Made by a program: the position numbers and the translations under genes. From positions 3,658,001 through 3,722,000 of the forward strand of contig OZ271855.1 in NCBI GenBank assembly GCA_965601955.1: 64,000 bases of DNA, given 5' to 3'. The stretch is from RHLJ01 sp965601955 (GTDB lineage Bacteria > Bacteroidota > Rhodothermia > Balneolales > Balneolaceae). Below the pieces are notes generated by a model. That model had not been told where the DNA came from and ran no database searches. It saw only the letters and a program-made list of their open reading frames with translations. Position 1 is the stretch's first letter; each line of letters starts with the position of its first letter. Below, one piece after another: positions 9,130 to 17,394 of this stretch.

Positions 9130-9214
9130 ATTCGCAAGTCTACGAAGCGATCTCGTGGGTCATACTCTTTACTTTCGAGACTGCGTCTCCCGATATACAT
9201 CGGGATCGCAGATG
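9130..9214. repeat. Repeat flanking the GIY-YIG gene (downstream side)
   Basis: TTCGCAAG...ACGAAGCGATCTC at 9130-9155 matches, in direct orientation, the TTCGCGAG...GCGAAGCGATCTC at 9529-9557 on the other side of the nuclease gene. It is followed by a hairpin around CTCCCGATATACATCGGGAT (about 9187-9206). This piece therefore looks like a degraded copy of the complete palindrome seen upstream of the gene. Confidence 0.65.
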
Positions 9215-9505
9215 TTAACTACTTAAGTCTTTCCAGTTTGGATTCATAGAATTAATCAGTTCAATCTTTTTTTGCCTTGATCCTGATTTGATTTGTTTTT
9301 CTCGTAATCTAGACTCTTCTTCATCTCCAAATTCTTCAAAATAAACCAATTGATCTACATTATATCTCGCAGTAAAACTTTTTCTGGAGAGCTTCTGCTT
9401 GTGTTCAATCATTCTTCTGGACAAGTCATGAGTCTTACCAGTATAAAGAACTGTTCTCCTCTTATTGGTAAGGATGTAAACATAGAAAATGGCACCTAAT
9501 TCCAT
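9215..9505 (-). CDS. GIY-YIG nuclease domain protein (stand-alone, UPF0213-like)
   Basis: 96 residues, consisting almost only of a GIY-YIG fold: FYVYILTNKRRTVLYTGKTH has the VYIL/LYTG form of the motif, followed by LSRRMIEHK with the catalytic-type Arg, FTARYNVDQLVYFEEF, a Glu in the REKQIKSGSRQKK helix, and the family's NPNWKDLS end. Proteins of this type are thought to cut DNA, but the small stand-alone family has no settled role. It sits in a repeat-rich pocket: a palindrome ends 17-25 bases upstream of its start and a related repeat lies just downstream. The arrangement suggests a small mobile unit (inference). Confidence 0.9.
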   Translation of the reverse strand: MELGAIFYVYILTNKRRTVLYTGKTHDLSRRMIEHKQKLSRKSFTARYNVDQLVYFEEFGDEEESRLREKQIKSGSRQKKIELINSMNPNWKDLSS

Positions 9506-9528
9506 TACAGTACTTTTTTACTGCCACA

Positions 9529-9612
9529 CATTCGCGAGCATTGCGAAGCGATCTCAGGATTCATAATTGCCAATCTTCTTGAGATCGCTTCACTTCGTTC
9601 GCGAACGGAATT
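9529..9612. repeat. Palindromic repeat upstream of the GIY-YIG gene
   Basis: Left arm TTCGCGAGCATTGCGAAGCG and ATCTCA, right arm TGAGATCGCTTC and ACTTCGTTCGCGAA, separated by about 25 bases. The arms are near-complementary over about 28 bases. The nuclease start codon (9505) is about 25 bases to the left. Confidence 0.75.
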
Positions 9613-9676
9613 AAATAACTCAATTGAATAAACAAAGAAAACTAAAAACTGCTACCTTCTACAAAAATTTGGCTTT

Positions 9677-10096
9677 ATGATCATCAACTTAAACTGGCTC
9701 GGTACTGACCTCCATTTCGAAGCAGAAAATGAAACTAGTGGAAACATCCGCATTGACGGTACCAACAGTATTGGTGGATTAGAAGGAGGTTTAAGCCCCA
9801 TGCAATTACTTTTAGCAGGAGCCGCGGGCTGTAGCGCTATTGACGTTTTATCTATCCTCGGAAAGCAAAAGCAGACAGTAGAAAGCCTTCATGTAGAAGT
9901 GGATGGAGACAAACAGAAAACCGATGGCGGGTATTCGGAATTCAAGACTATTCACATGCAATACACCCTTTCTGGCGACTTAGATCCCGCCAAGGTTCAA
10001 CGCGCACTTGATCTCTCTATTACAAAGTATTGCTCGGTATCAAAGGCGTTGGAGAAGGTTTCTGAGATCACCTATGATTTTGAGATCAGGGAGTAA
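9677..10096 (+). CDS. OsmC family protein
   Basis: 139 residues. OsmC/Ohr fold with both expected cysteine positions: GAAGCSAIDVLSILGKQKQ and ITKYCSVSKALEK. Members reduce organic hydroperoxides or bind small ligands; this one resembles the YhfA-type group of about 140 residues rather than true Ohr. The N-terminal strand unit (IINLNWLGTDLHFEAENETS, IRIDGTNSIGG) and the GYSEFKTIHMQYTLSGD strand are typical. It is followed by the minus-strand gntR gene, so the two genes converge. Confidence 0.9.
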   Translation: MIINLNWLGTDLHFEAENETSGNIRIDGTNSIGGLEGGLSPMQLLLAGAAGCSAIDVLSILGKQKQTVESLHVEVDGDKQKTDGGYSEFKTIHMQYTLSGDLDPAKVQRALDLSITKYCSVSKALEKVSEITYDFEIRE

Positions 10097-10098
10097 GT

Positions 10099-10145
10099 AG
10101 AACATTGAACATTGAACATTGAAAAATTGATAATTGATCAATGAT
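10099..10145. repeat. Simple word repeat (GAACATT units)
   Basis: GAACATTGAACATTGAACATTGAA followed by ATTGATAATTGATCAATGATT. A smaller piece of the same words (GTGAACATTGAACAT) occurs at about 21042-21056. Such tandem word repeats are frequent between genes in Bacteroidota; no function can be assigned. Confidence 0.6.
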
Positions 10146-10195
10146 TCACCATTCTTCCTTCTTAAATCTCTATTCCTTGTTCTTACTTCAATACG

Positions 10196-11089
10196 CTACT
10201 GATCCCACAGCTCAGAGCGTATCATCTCTGCACTTCGATCACTCAATGTATATTCCAACCTGATCCGGTTTTTTTGCGGTACTTTCTGTTCAACCAGTTT
10301 AGCGCTATCAGGAGTGTAAAGAATTAAATCCGTTTCCCTAACAAAAAGAGGAAGGGATTTCCCATAAATGCTTCCGGCTACAAAGGAACCTTCAAATGGA
10401 ATGGTATTCTGCAGTTGGTTAATAATTTTCGGAATTGTTTCTTCCTCCGAAGTCACCAGACCGATCGTTTGTATACCAAATCTATCTACAACCGAAAGCA
10501 ATACCTCAGGGTCATATCCATAAATAATCGGGATGATCATGATGGACTCACTCAGTGACCTAAACTTGTGCATTAGCTGGATAGGAACAAATAAAGCATC
10601 GTAAGTAGCGGCACTTTCGTATTGGTCTACATCAAGCACATTACTTTTTACCCCGATCTGTTTTTTTATGGCACTGGAGAGCATACTTGCAAGCTCCTGA
10701 TTTTCCCCAACACTTGCACAGCTCTGTATACGATTTGGCCACTCCATAAAACCTAGCTGCTCCTGGAAAAGTAATTCTATCTCAGCTTCATCCAGTCCAT
10801 AGCCCACTAATTCTTCAATAAGAGACTGTACTTTCTCCCCACCAACTTCCAGGCGAGCTTCTTTATCCATTAATGAAGTTTGCCGGTTTACTATAAAACC
10901 TCTTCCCTGCTCACCGGTGATTAACCCTTCCTTGGCTAAAATGTGATACGCCTTTCGAACGGTATGAAAGCTCGCTTCCAGTTGTTGTCCTAATTCCCTC
11001 GTTGAAGGAAGCACCTCCCCCACCTGGAACTGCTTGGTTGAAATCATCAACCGAATTCGATCAGCGATATGTTTGGCCGAGGTTTTCAT
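10196..11089 (-). CDS. GntR family transcriptional regulator
   Basis: 297 residues. Residues 1-70 are a GntR winged helix (AKHIADRIRLMISTKQFQVG, EVLPSTRELGQQLEASFHTV, RKAYHILAKEGLITGEQGRG). The remaining ~220 residues are not an aminotransferase, FadR or UTRA domain that I recognise; they read as alternating strands and helices (ILDVDQYESAATYDALFVP, IMIIPIIYGYDPEVLLSVVD, LILYTPDSAKLVEQK), perhaps a sensor domain. Ligand and targets are unknown. The gene ends near the convergent osmC-like gene; its start is about 25 bases from the DUF559 element. Confidence 0.85.
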   Translation of the reverse strand: MKTSAKHIADRIRLMISTKQFQVGEVLPSTRELGQQLEASFHTVRKAYHILAKEGLITGEQGRGFIVNRQTSLMDKEARLEVGGEKVQSLIEELVGYGLDEAEIELLFQEQLGFMEWPNRIQSCASVGENQELASMLSSAIKKQIGVKSNVLDVDQYESAATYDALFVPIQLMHKFRSLSESIMIIPIIYGYDPEVLLSVVDRFGIQTIGLVTSEEETIPKIINQLQNTIPFEGSFVAGSIYGKSLPLFVRETDLILYTPDSAKLVEQKVPQKNRIRLEYTLSDRSAEMIRSELWDQ

Positions 11090-11112
11090 ACCATAGAAGA
11101 TGAATAGTTCTC

Positions 11113-11144
11113 AAGCCCCCTCTTGAGAGGGGGTTGGGGGTGTG
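11113..11144. repeat. Terminal inverted repeat, left, of the DUF559 element
   Basis: Begins AAGCCCCCTCTTGAGAGGGG and ends GGGTGTG. Its reverse complement matches the right end (11551-11583) over about 32 bases with only a few differences. The arm contains its own palindrome, CCCCTCTTGAGAGGGG. Confidence 0.85.
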
Positions 11145-11149
11145 CAGAA

Positions 11150-11545
11150 TTAATCCCTAATCCCATGCCTTTTTTCATAGCTCAGAACATAGCGTTCTAT
11201 TTCCATCAAAGCATCCCTGTTTTCGGGATAAATATCATCATCCTGAAACCTTAACAATGAAACTCCCAATCCATTTAAGAAATTCTCTTTTTCTATATCT
11301 CTTGCTCTTACTTCTTCCAGATTATGAGATACTCCATCCATTTCTATCACAAGCATTAATTCCTGGCAAAAGAAATCGACAATAAAATTGCCGAGTGGTT
11401 TTTGGCGATGAAAATCGTACCCAAAACATTGTTTTCCCTTAAGCGATTTCCATAGAATGGTTTCTGCTTTAGTTGGATTATTTCTGAGCTTTCTAGCTAA
11501 TTCTTTGAGTTGGGGGTTATATGGTATGATCTTCCTTCGTGGCAT
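11150..11545 (-). CDS. DUF559 endonuclease-like protein (Vsr-type fold)
   Basis: 131 residues. Reads as a DUF559/very-short-patch-repair-like nuclease: RKLRNNPTKAETILWKSLKG, KQCFGYDFHRQKPLGNFIVD, FFCQELMLVIEMDGVSHNLE, ERARD-like helix, LGVSLLRFQDDDIYPE. The core acid FIVDFFC and the VIEMDG pair are the expected PD-(D/E)XK-type metal ligands. Proteins of this family occur singly and scattered in genomes; their biological role is not known. The gene is framed tightly by terminal inverted repeats (11113-11144 and 11551-11583), five bases beyond the stop and start codons, and lies between mutS and gntR. This makes it look like cargo or driver of a very small mobile unit. Confidence 0.9.
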   Translation of the reverse strand: MPRRKIIPYNPQLKELARKLRNNPTKAETILWKSLKGKQCFGYDFHRQKPLGNFIVDFFCQELMLVIEMDGVSHNLEEVRARDIEKENFLNGLGVSLLRFQDDDIYPENRDALMEIERYVLSYEKRHGIRD

Positions 11546-11550
11546 TTTTT

Positions 11551-11583
11551 CACACCCCTAAATCCCCTCTCAAGAGGGGACTT
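11551..11583. repeat. Terminal inverted repeat, right, of the DUF559 element
   Basis: Begins CACACCCCTAAATCCCCTCT and ends with AAGAGGGGACTT. It mirrors 11113-11144 and ends nine bases before the mutS stop codon at 11592. Confidence 0.85.
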
Positions 11584-11591
11584 TTATCTTT

Positions 11592-14261
11592 TTAATTACC
11601 CAACACCCTTTTTAATTCACTAACCAGCATCAAAGCTTCGATGGGAGTCATCCGGTTTGGATCGGTAGCCTCGAGCTTATTCATAAGTGTTTCCAACCGT
11701 GGATCAATATGTGTGGTAAATAAACTCATTTGGTCGATGGGTTCCTGTTTCTCCAAATTCTGGGAAAGGTTCTGTGCAGCTGTTTTACCCTGTGTGGCTT
11801 TCTGTTCGATGCTTCCATTTTTATTGGTGATATCCAGGCTATGGTTTTCGAGGTTGCCCAAAATCTCCTTGGCCCGGTTAATAACTACCTCCGGTAATCC
11901 AGCCATATTCGCCACCTGGATTCCATAGCTGTGATCTGCACCTCCCCGAATCAGCTTTCGAAGAAAAATCACTTTCCCGTCATGCTCTTTCACCTGCACA
12001 TTGAAATTCTTGACCCGACCGTACATTTGCTCCAGCTCATTCAACTCATGGTAATGCGTGGCAAATAAGGTTTTTGCTGCTACCGATGACTGGTTATGAA
12101 GATATTCTGCCAACGACCAGGCAATACTCAATCCATCAAAAGTACTGGTACCACGTCCAACTTCATCTAATAATATGAGTGATCTTGGTGTAGCATTATT
12201 CAGGATATTGGCAGCTTCGTTCATCTCAACAAGGAAGGTACTTTCCCCAGCTGCGAGATTATCAGAGGCACCTACACGGGTGAAGATCTTATCTACTAAT
12301 CCAATATGAGCAGACTCAGCAGGTACAAAACTTCCTATTTGAGCAAGTAATACAATCAAGCCCGTCTGCCGAAGAATGATACTCTTACCTGCCATATTTG
12401 GTCCGGTAATGATCATGATCTGTTGCTCTGAATTATTGAGCTCAATGTCGTTTGGGATGAAAGGTTCGCCAAGTGGCAATGATTGCTCTACTACAGGATG
12501 CCTGCCTTTTTTGATCTCTATCTTTTCTGAATCTCTTACTTCTGGCTTGGCATAATTATTCCTGAATGCTACTTCTGCAAAGCTTTGGATACAATCCAAT
12601 TGAGCGAGTGCATATGCTATTTGCTGGATATCATCAGCAAACTCAGCTGTAAACAACCTGATTTCTTCGAACAACTCAAACTCAAGGCTCTTACTTCTGT
12701 CCTCCGCTGAAAGTATTTTCTCTTCAATTTCTTTAAGCTCAGGGGTAATATATCGTTCTGCATTTACGAGCGTCTGCTTGCGGATAAAAGTTTCCGGTAC
12801 TTTCTCTTTGTGCGCATTAGTGACCTCAATGTAGTAGCCAAAAACTTTGTTATAGCCAACTTTTAGTGAAGGAATCCCGGTTTCAGCGGATAACTGGTCT
12901 TTGATTTTCGCGATATAAGACTTTCCATTTTTCGCAATGTCGCGCAGTTCATCGAGCTCCGGATTAAATCCCTCCCGAATCATATTCCCTTCTCGAATCC
13001 CTGCCGGGGGTTCATCAGCAATTGTTTGCTCAATTCGATCCTGAAGCTCAATCAAAAATCGCATTCGCTTGCCAATATCCCGGAGTAATGGATCATCAAT
13101 GGCAGCAAACTGACTCTTTACTCGTGGCAGCTGTAGTAGGGAAAGCTTCACCTGCACGAGGTCTCTGGCGTTCGAACGGCCCACACAAATCCTTGAGATC
13201 AGGCGCTCCAAATCACCCACCTGCTCTAACTCTTCCCGAAGTGTATTTCGAATAGTATGGGTTTTATGCAATTCCTCTACTGCATCCAGTCTTTGATGAA
13301 TTGGCTTCAGTAGTTTTAGGGGGCGCATAATCCATTTCCTGAGTAACCGCCCTCCCATCGCTGTGCAAGTGTTATCAAGAATAGAGATCAGTGTTCCTTC
13401 AACTCCTCCTTCTTGTAAACTTGCTGTCAGTTCAAGGTTGCGTTTAGTAGAAGGGTCCAGCGACATGAACTCATTACTCTCATAAGCATATAATCTCCGA
13501 AGGTGCCTTAAATAGGCCTTCTGCGTTTCCTGCATGTAATGAAGCAACGAACCTGCCGCAACCTGTGCTGTGCTCAACTCTTCAACCCCAAACCCTTTTA
13601 AAGAATGTGTCTTAAAATGATCGGTAAGTAGCTTGTAGCCATAATCGCCCTCATATACCCAATCATCGATATAAGTAATATTGAAAGGGTTAAAACTTCC
13701 ATTTAATGCATTCTTCTTTTTTGCCTGAACCAAAATCTCTGCTGGCTGTATTCCAGCAAGTAAGCTGTCCAGTTCTTGTTCCCTAATCTCACTGAGGCCA
13801 AACTCACCGGTAGAAATATCAGAAAAAGCCACCCCAACCCTGTCCTTAGTCCAAAATAAAGACATGATGTAATTATTTCGCTTGTGCTCAAGGAGCTTCT
13901 CCGACATCGTTACGCCCGGCGTGGTGATTTCAGTAACTTCTCGCTCTACAATTTTCCGCCCGGCTTTTTTGGCTTCTTCAGGAGCCTCAGTCTGTTCACA
14001 AACTGCCACTTTATATCCTTTTTTAACCAGCTTAGGCAAATAAGTATCAAGTGCATGAAATGGAAATCCGGCAAGAGGAGTTTGATCTCCTCCATTATTT
14101 CTTTTGGTAAGTGTTATCCCCAACTCTTTACTTACGAGAATGGCATCATCAGAAAACGTTTCATAGAAATCTCCGACCCTGAAAAGTAACACCGTACCTG
14201 GGTGTTCTTCCTTAATTTGATGGTATTGCCGCATTAATGGGGTTTGTTTGCGAGCAGTCAT
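11592..14261 (-). CDS. mutS: DNA mismatch repair protein MutS
   Basis: 889 residues, full length. Recognises mispairs and small loops and starts repair. Domain order is normal: mismatch-binding domain I with the Phe-x-Glu site in VGDFYETFSDD (residues about 27-37), connector, lever and clamp (GYNKVFGYYIEVTNAHKEKV), then the ABC-type ATPase with Walker A GPNMAGKSIILRQTG, signature SFFLVEMNE-like ESTFLVEMNEAANIL, Walker B LILLDEVGRGTSTFDG and the FATHYHEL switch. The C-terminal MTPIEALMLVSELKRVL ending is the usual dimerisation helix region. Divergent from the brkB-like gene. Confidence 0.97.
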   Translation of the reverse strand: MTARKQTPLMRQYHQIKEEHPGTVLLFRVGDFYETFSDDAILVSKELGITLTKRNNGGDQTPLAGFPFHALDTYLPKLVKKGYKVAVCEQTEAPEEAKKAGRKIVEREVTEITTPGVTMSEKLLEHKRNNYIMSLFWTKDRVGVAFSDISTGEFGLSEIREQELDSLLAGIQPAEILVQAKKKNALNGSFNPFNITYIDDWVYEGDYGYKLLTDHFKTHSLKGFGVEELSTAQVAAGSLLHYMQETQKAYLRHLRRLYAYESNEFMSLDPSTKRNLELTASLQEGGVEGTLISILDNTCTAMGGRLLRKWIMRPLKLLKPIHQRLDAVEELHKTHTIRNTLREELEQVGDLERLISRICVGRSNARDLVQVKLSLLQLPRVKSQFAAIDDPLLRDIGKRMRFLIELQDRIEQTIADEPPAGIREGNMIREGFNPELDELRDIAKNGKSYIAKIKDQLSAETGIPSLKVGYNKVFGYYIEVTNAHKEKVPETFIRKQTLVNAERYITPELKEIEEKILSAEDRSKSLEFELFEEIRLFTAEFADDIQQIAYALAQLDCIQSFAEVAFRNNYAKPEVRDSEKIEIKKGRHPVVEQSLPLGEPFIPNDIELNNSEQQIMIITGPNMAGKSIILRQTGLIVLLAQIGSFVPAESAHIGLVDKIFTRVGASDNLAAGESTFLVEMNEAANILNNATPRSLILLDEVGRGTSTFDGLSIAWSLAEYLHNQSSVAAKTLFATHYHELNELEQMYGRVKNFNVQVKEHDGKVIFLRKLIRGGADHSYGIQVANMAGLPEVVINRAKEILGNLENHSLDITNKNGSIEQKATQGKTAAQNLSQNLEKQEPIDQMSLFTTHIDPRLETLMNKLEATDPNRMTPIEALMLVSELKRVLGN

Positions 14262-14427
14262 TTAAAAAAGAGATCCTTGTCTATTATTTCCGATTGCTAA
14301 TCTATGGTTCAGGATGCTGACCAATTATTAAACTCAAACATACCAATGAATTGAGTTAAAATCTAAATCCGATCTCTATTTTGAAATAGTATCTCATCAT
14401 GTATTTTAGTGGAAATAATATCAATCT

Positions 14428-15336
14428 GTGCAGAACATAAAGGATTTCTGGAAAAAGGCGTTTTCGTTGATCGGGGAAAAGGACATTTTTTTTAATGCTT
14501 CCGCCATCACGTTCAACCTGTTCATCTGTGCTATCCCCTTTATCCTGATTTTGATCTCAATCATTGGATATATCTTATCCTATGACGCAGCCTTTAATGA
14601 AATTGTACGATATGGAACTGAGCTAATCCCTGTATTCACCTACGAGCCGACCGAAGCAGATATCATTGAGGGCGAACAGACGCTGAGGAATATTCTTACT
14701 CCTCTTATTGGTGTGCGGACTATTTTTGGGATTACTGGTTTAATCATCCTCATTCTTTTCACCCAGGGGCTCTTACACAGCTTTAAGCATGTAATTTTTG
14801 ACGTGTTTGATATCAAAGAAAAAAAGCACCCGGTAATGGATATGGTCTATAATTTCCTTGGGTTTGGAGTAATAGGCGCTGTTTTCGTGTTTTTTAGCGT
14901 AGCTATCTCGATGATCTCAATTCTTGATTTAAGTGTAATCAAAGTACCGTACACCGAGATTGAAATTCGTTTACCCTGGATTTATGACCTTCTTGATTTC
15001 ACACTCCCCATCATTTTCACCTTCTTGTTGATTTATACTATCTATCGGTTTGTTAGTGAGCGAAGGATTTCAGTCCGAACTTCTTTGGTGGGAGCTATCT
15101 TTTACACTCTCCTTTTTACCATCGCTAAAATCCTGGTGAGTCTTTATATGAGTTATGCTTTCTCCAGTTATCAATACTTCTATCAGGGCTATGCAATTTT
15201 TGTAGTGATTGGGATTTGGGCATTTTATACTTCCCTGCTTTTTGTGATTTCAGTGATCCTAACTCGTGCTTTCCGTGAAACCTACTTGGAAGAAAAAGAT
15301 CCTTTTGAAGAGAACCCCTATGCTGCGCTTGATTGA
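14428..15336 (+). CDS. YihY/BrkB family inner-membrane protein
   Basis: 302 residues with about six membrane segments (ITFNLFICAIPFILILISII, FGITGLIILILFTQGLL, FGVIGAVFVFFSVAISMISI, FTLPIIFTFLLIYTIY, TLLFTIAKILVSLYMSYAF, FVVIGIWAFYTSLLFVISVI). The pattern with FNASAITFNL near the start and GYAIFVVIGIWAFYTS near the end is that of the BrkB/YihY family, once annotated as RNase BN without support; the real function is unknown. The start is a GTG; no in-frame ATG lies just upstream. Its stop overlaps the next start by one base (TGATG), so the two genes are probably co-transcribed. Confidence 0.88.
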   Translation: MQNIKDFWKKAFSLIGEKDIFFNASAITFNLFICAIPFILILISIIGYILSYDAAFNEIVRYGTELIPVFTYEPTEADIIEGEQTLRNILTPLIGVRTIFGITGLIILILFTQGLLHSFKHVIFDVFDIKEKKHPVMDMVYNFLGFGVIGAVFVFFSVAISMISILDLSVIKVPYTEIEIRLPWIYDLLDFTLPIIFTFLLIYTIYRFVSERRISVRTSLVGAIFYTLLFTIAKILVSLYMSYAFSSYQYFYQGYAIFVVIGIWAFYTSLLFVISVILTRAFRETYLEEKDPFEENPYAALD

Positions 15337-15944
15337 TGGAGAATAAAAGGCTGCCCAGAACTTTTTATGAGAGAGATGATGTAGTTCAAATCGCCAAAGA
15401 GTTACTTGGTAAAGTTCTTTGCACACGATTTGAGGGAGAGTTTACTTCCGGGATTATTGTCGAAACAGAAGCTTATAATGGGAGAACGGACAGGGCATGT
15501 CACTCTTTTCTACATGGAAAAACCGAACGAACAAAGATTATGTTTGGGGAGCCTGGAAATGCCTATGTGTATTTGTGCTATGGAATTCACCATTTATTCA
15601 ATGTAGTTACAAATAAACAGGGACTTGCAGATGCGGTCTTAATTAGAGGTATTGAACCTTTAGACGGAATCGATACAATACTCGAACGAAGGAAAAAAAC
15701 AAAGTTAGTACGGTCGGTCGGAGGTGGGCCTGGCATAGCTTCACAGGCACTTGGAATTACTACAAAGGATTATGGAACCAACTTATCGGGAGAGCTTATC
15801 TGGATTGAAGACCGAGGAATAAAAATCTCAGATTCAGAAATAATAGCGTCTCCTCGTGTTGGAGTTGATTATGCGGGAGAAGACGCAAAATTACCCTGGA
15901 GATTTCGGATTAAAGACAACGGCTTTACGAGTCCAGCGTCTTAA
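15336..15944 (+). CDS. DNA-3-methyladenine glycosylase (AAG/MPG type)
   Basis: 202 residues. Removes alkylated purines from DNA (base excision repair). Family motifs: PRTFYERDDVVQIAKELLGK, GIIVETEAYNGRTDRACHSF with the catalytic-type Glu, EPGNAYVYLCYGIHHLFNVV, GVLIRGIEPL-like ADAVLIRGIEPLDG, GGGPGIASQALGI and the SPRVGVDYAGEDAKLPWRF end. Start: the ATG at 15336 overlaps the stop of the upstream gene by one base; a TTG three bases earlier is less likely. mutS is divergent nearby, but no shared repair operon is implied. Confidence 0.95.
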   Translation: MENKRLPRTFYERDDVVQIAKELLGKVLCTRFEGEFTSGIIVETEAYNGRTDRACHSFLHGKTERTKIMFGEPGNAYVYLCYGIHHLFNVVTNKQGLADAVLIRGIEPLDGIDTILERRKKTKLVRSVGGGPGIASQALGITTKDYGTNLSGELIWIEDRGIKISDSEIIASPRVGVDYAGEDAKLPWRFRIKDNGFTSPAS

Positions 15945-16075
15945 ATTTTTTTCTATTGGTTCTATAATCAAAACAAATTTCCGGTAGAAAGAAAATTAGT
16001 TTAACATTAAACGAATTATTTATGTGACTTTTCGGTTATCGGAATGTCATTCTAAAAAACTAACAAATTATTATT

Positions 16076-16681
16076 ATGAAACTTTCTCAAAAAATGTTCA
16101 CCGTACTTAGCCTAGTGGCTCTTTCTTTTGCTTCAGTAGCCATGGTTAAGATGCAGTCTACTCCCTGGACTGTAGACAAGTCTCACAGTTCTGTTAACTT
16201 TGAAATACGCCACTTCTTTTCTAATGTAGCTGGTTCGTTTGAAGATTATTCTGCTGATGTAAAATTCTCTCCGGATAACCTGGGCGAAAGCAGCATTGAT
16301 GTAAGCATATCTGTAACAAGCGTTAATACTAAGAACGAGCGCAGAGATGGACACTTACGATCAGGTGATTTCTTCGAAGCAGAAACCTATCCAAACATTA
16401 CTTTTACCAGCGATAGAATTGAAGCTAAAGGAGATAATAACTTTGTTGCTTATGGTACTCTTACTATCAAAGACGTAAGCAAAGATTTTGAACTCCCTTT
16501 CACTTTACTTGGAGTAATGGATAATCCATTCAGAGAAGGTACTATGGTAGCTGGTATTACTTCAGAATTCCAACTTCTTCGTAACGACTTTGGGGTAGGA
16601 ACTGGCGATTGGGTTTCTGACACCGTTATTGGAAATGAAGTAGATGTAAAGCTTAATTTAGAGTTGAACGCATCTAAATAA
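16076..16681 (+). CDS. YceI family periplasmic protein
   Basis: 201 residues. Signal peptide at 1-24 (MFTVLSLVALSFASVAMV). The lipocalin-like YceI barrel follows: WTVDKSHSSVNFEIRHFFSN, the SIDVSISVTSVNTKNERRDG strand, HLRSGDFFEAETYPNITFTS (the family hallmark), FVAYGTLTIKDVSKDFELPF, and RNDFGVGTGDWVSDTVIGNE. Family members bind polyisoprenoid or other amphiphilic molecules; the ligand here is unknown. A strong terminator follows directly. Confidence 0.93.
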   Translation: MKLSQKMFTVLSLVALSFASVAMVKMQSTPWTVDKSHSSVNFEIRHFFSNVAGSFEDYSADVKFSPDNLGESSIDVSISVTSVNTKNERRDGHLRSGDFFEAETYPNITFTSDRIEAKGDNNFVAYGTLTIKDVSKDFELPFTLLGVMDNPFREGTMVAGITSEFQLLRNDFGVGTGDWVSDTVIGNEVDVKLNLELNASK

Positions 16682-16701
16682 ATATTTACCTATTTGTTTT
16701 A

Positions 16702-16734
16702 AAAGCATCGTTTCATTGAGGCGATGCTTTTTTT
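16702..16734 (+). terminator. Rho-independent terminator after the YceI gene
   Basis: AAAGCATCG, an 11-base loop, then CGATGCTTT running into a T-stretch. It lies 20 bases after the stop codon. Confidence 0.85.
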
Positions 16735-16759
16735 ATTTTAGGGAAATTTGAAAAACTCT

Positions 16760-17308
16760 ATGAATAAGCGATTTATCATTTTATCCGGGCTAATCATTAT
16801 AGCCGCAGTCTCACGACTAATTCCTCATCCAGCTAACTTTGCGCCAATTGGAGCAATGTCTTTGTTTGGGGCAGCGTACTTCGCTGACAAAAAGTTTTCG
16901 TTTATTCTACCTCTCTTCGCAATGTTTCTTAGTGATCTGCTCATTAATAACATCCTCTATGCGGAGTACTTTGGCGGATTTACTCTCTTTACATCCAACT
17001 TCTGGTGGACGTATGGAGCCATTGCTTTAATTGTTGTAGCGGGAATATTCCTCCTTAAGAAGGTGACCTTATCAAGGGTATTGGCAGGAAGTTTATCTGC
17101 TTCCCTGATCTTCTTTTTGGTGTCCAATTTTGGAGTTTGGATGGTAGATGTAAAATACCCTCCTACTTTCCAGGGATTACTACTTTGCTATGAGATGGGT
17201 ATTCCTTTTTTCAAAAATACTATACTGGGCGATCTGGTGTATTGCGGCGTTCTTTTTGGAGGTTTTGAATTTGCCAAATCTAAGCTCCCTGCTCTTCAGG
17301 AAGTCTGA
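16760..17308 (+). CDS. DUF6580 family integral membrane protein
   Basis: About 182 residues with five hydrophobic segments (FIILSGLIIIAAVSRLI, FSFILPLFAMFLSDLLIN, WWTYGAIALIVVAGIFLL, VLAGSLSASLIFFLVSNFGV, LGDLVYCGVLFGGFEFA). The HPANFAPIGAMSLFGAAYF stretch and FLVSNFGVWMVD are the conserved features of this family, which is described as a putative transport protein, perhaps an ECF-like substrate component; substrate unknown. A TTG at 16748 would add four residues; the ATG is preferred. Confidence 0.8.
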   Translation: MNKRFIILSGLIIIAAVSRLIPHPANFAPIGAMSLFGAAYFADKKFSFILPLFAMFLSDLLINNILYAEYFGGFTLFTSNFWWTYGAIALIVVAGIFLLKKVTLSRVLAGSLSASLIFFLVSNFGVWMVDVKYPPTFQGLLLCYEMGIPFFKNTILGDLVYCGVLFGGFEFAKSKLPALQEV

Positions 17309-17394
17309 TTCTTCATCTTTACCTTACAATAAAAGAATAGTATACTCTTCACTCAATGTGATCAGAACTCGAAATCGAGTATTTACTATTATCT

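Noticed and set aside
13022..13255. 77-residue plus-strand frame inside mutS
   Set aside because: Antisense shadow of mutS; no start signal or family.
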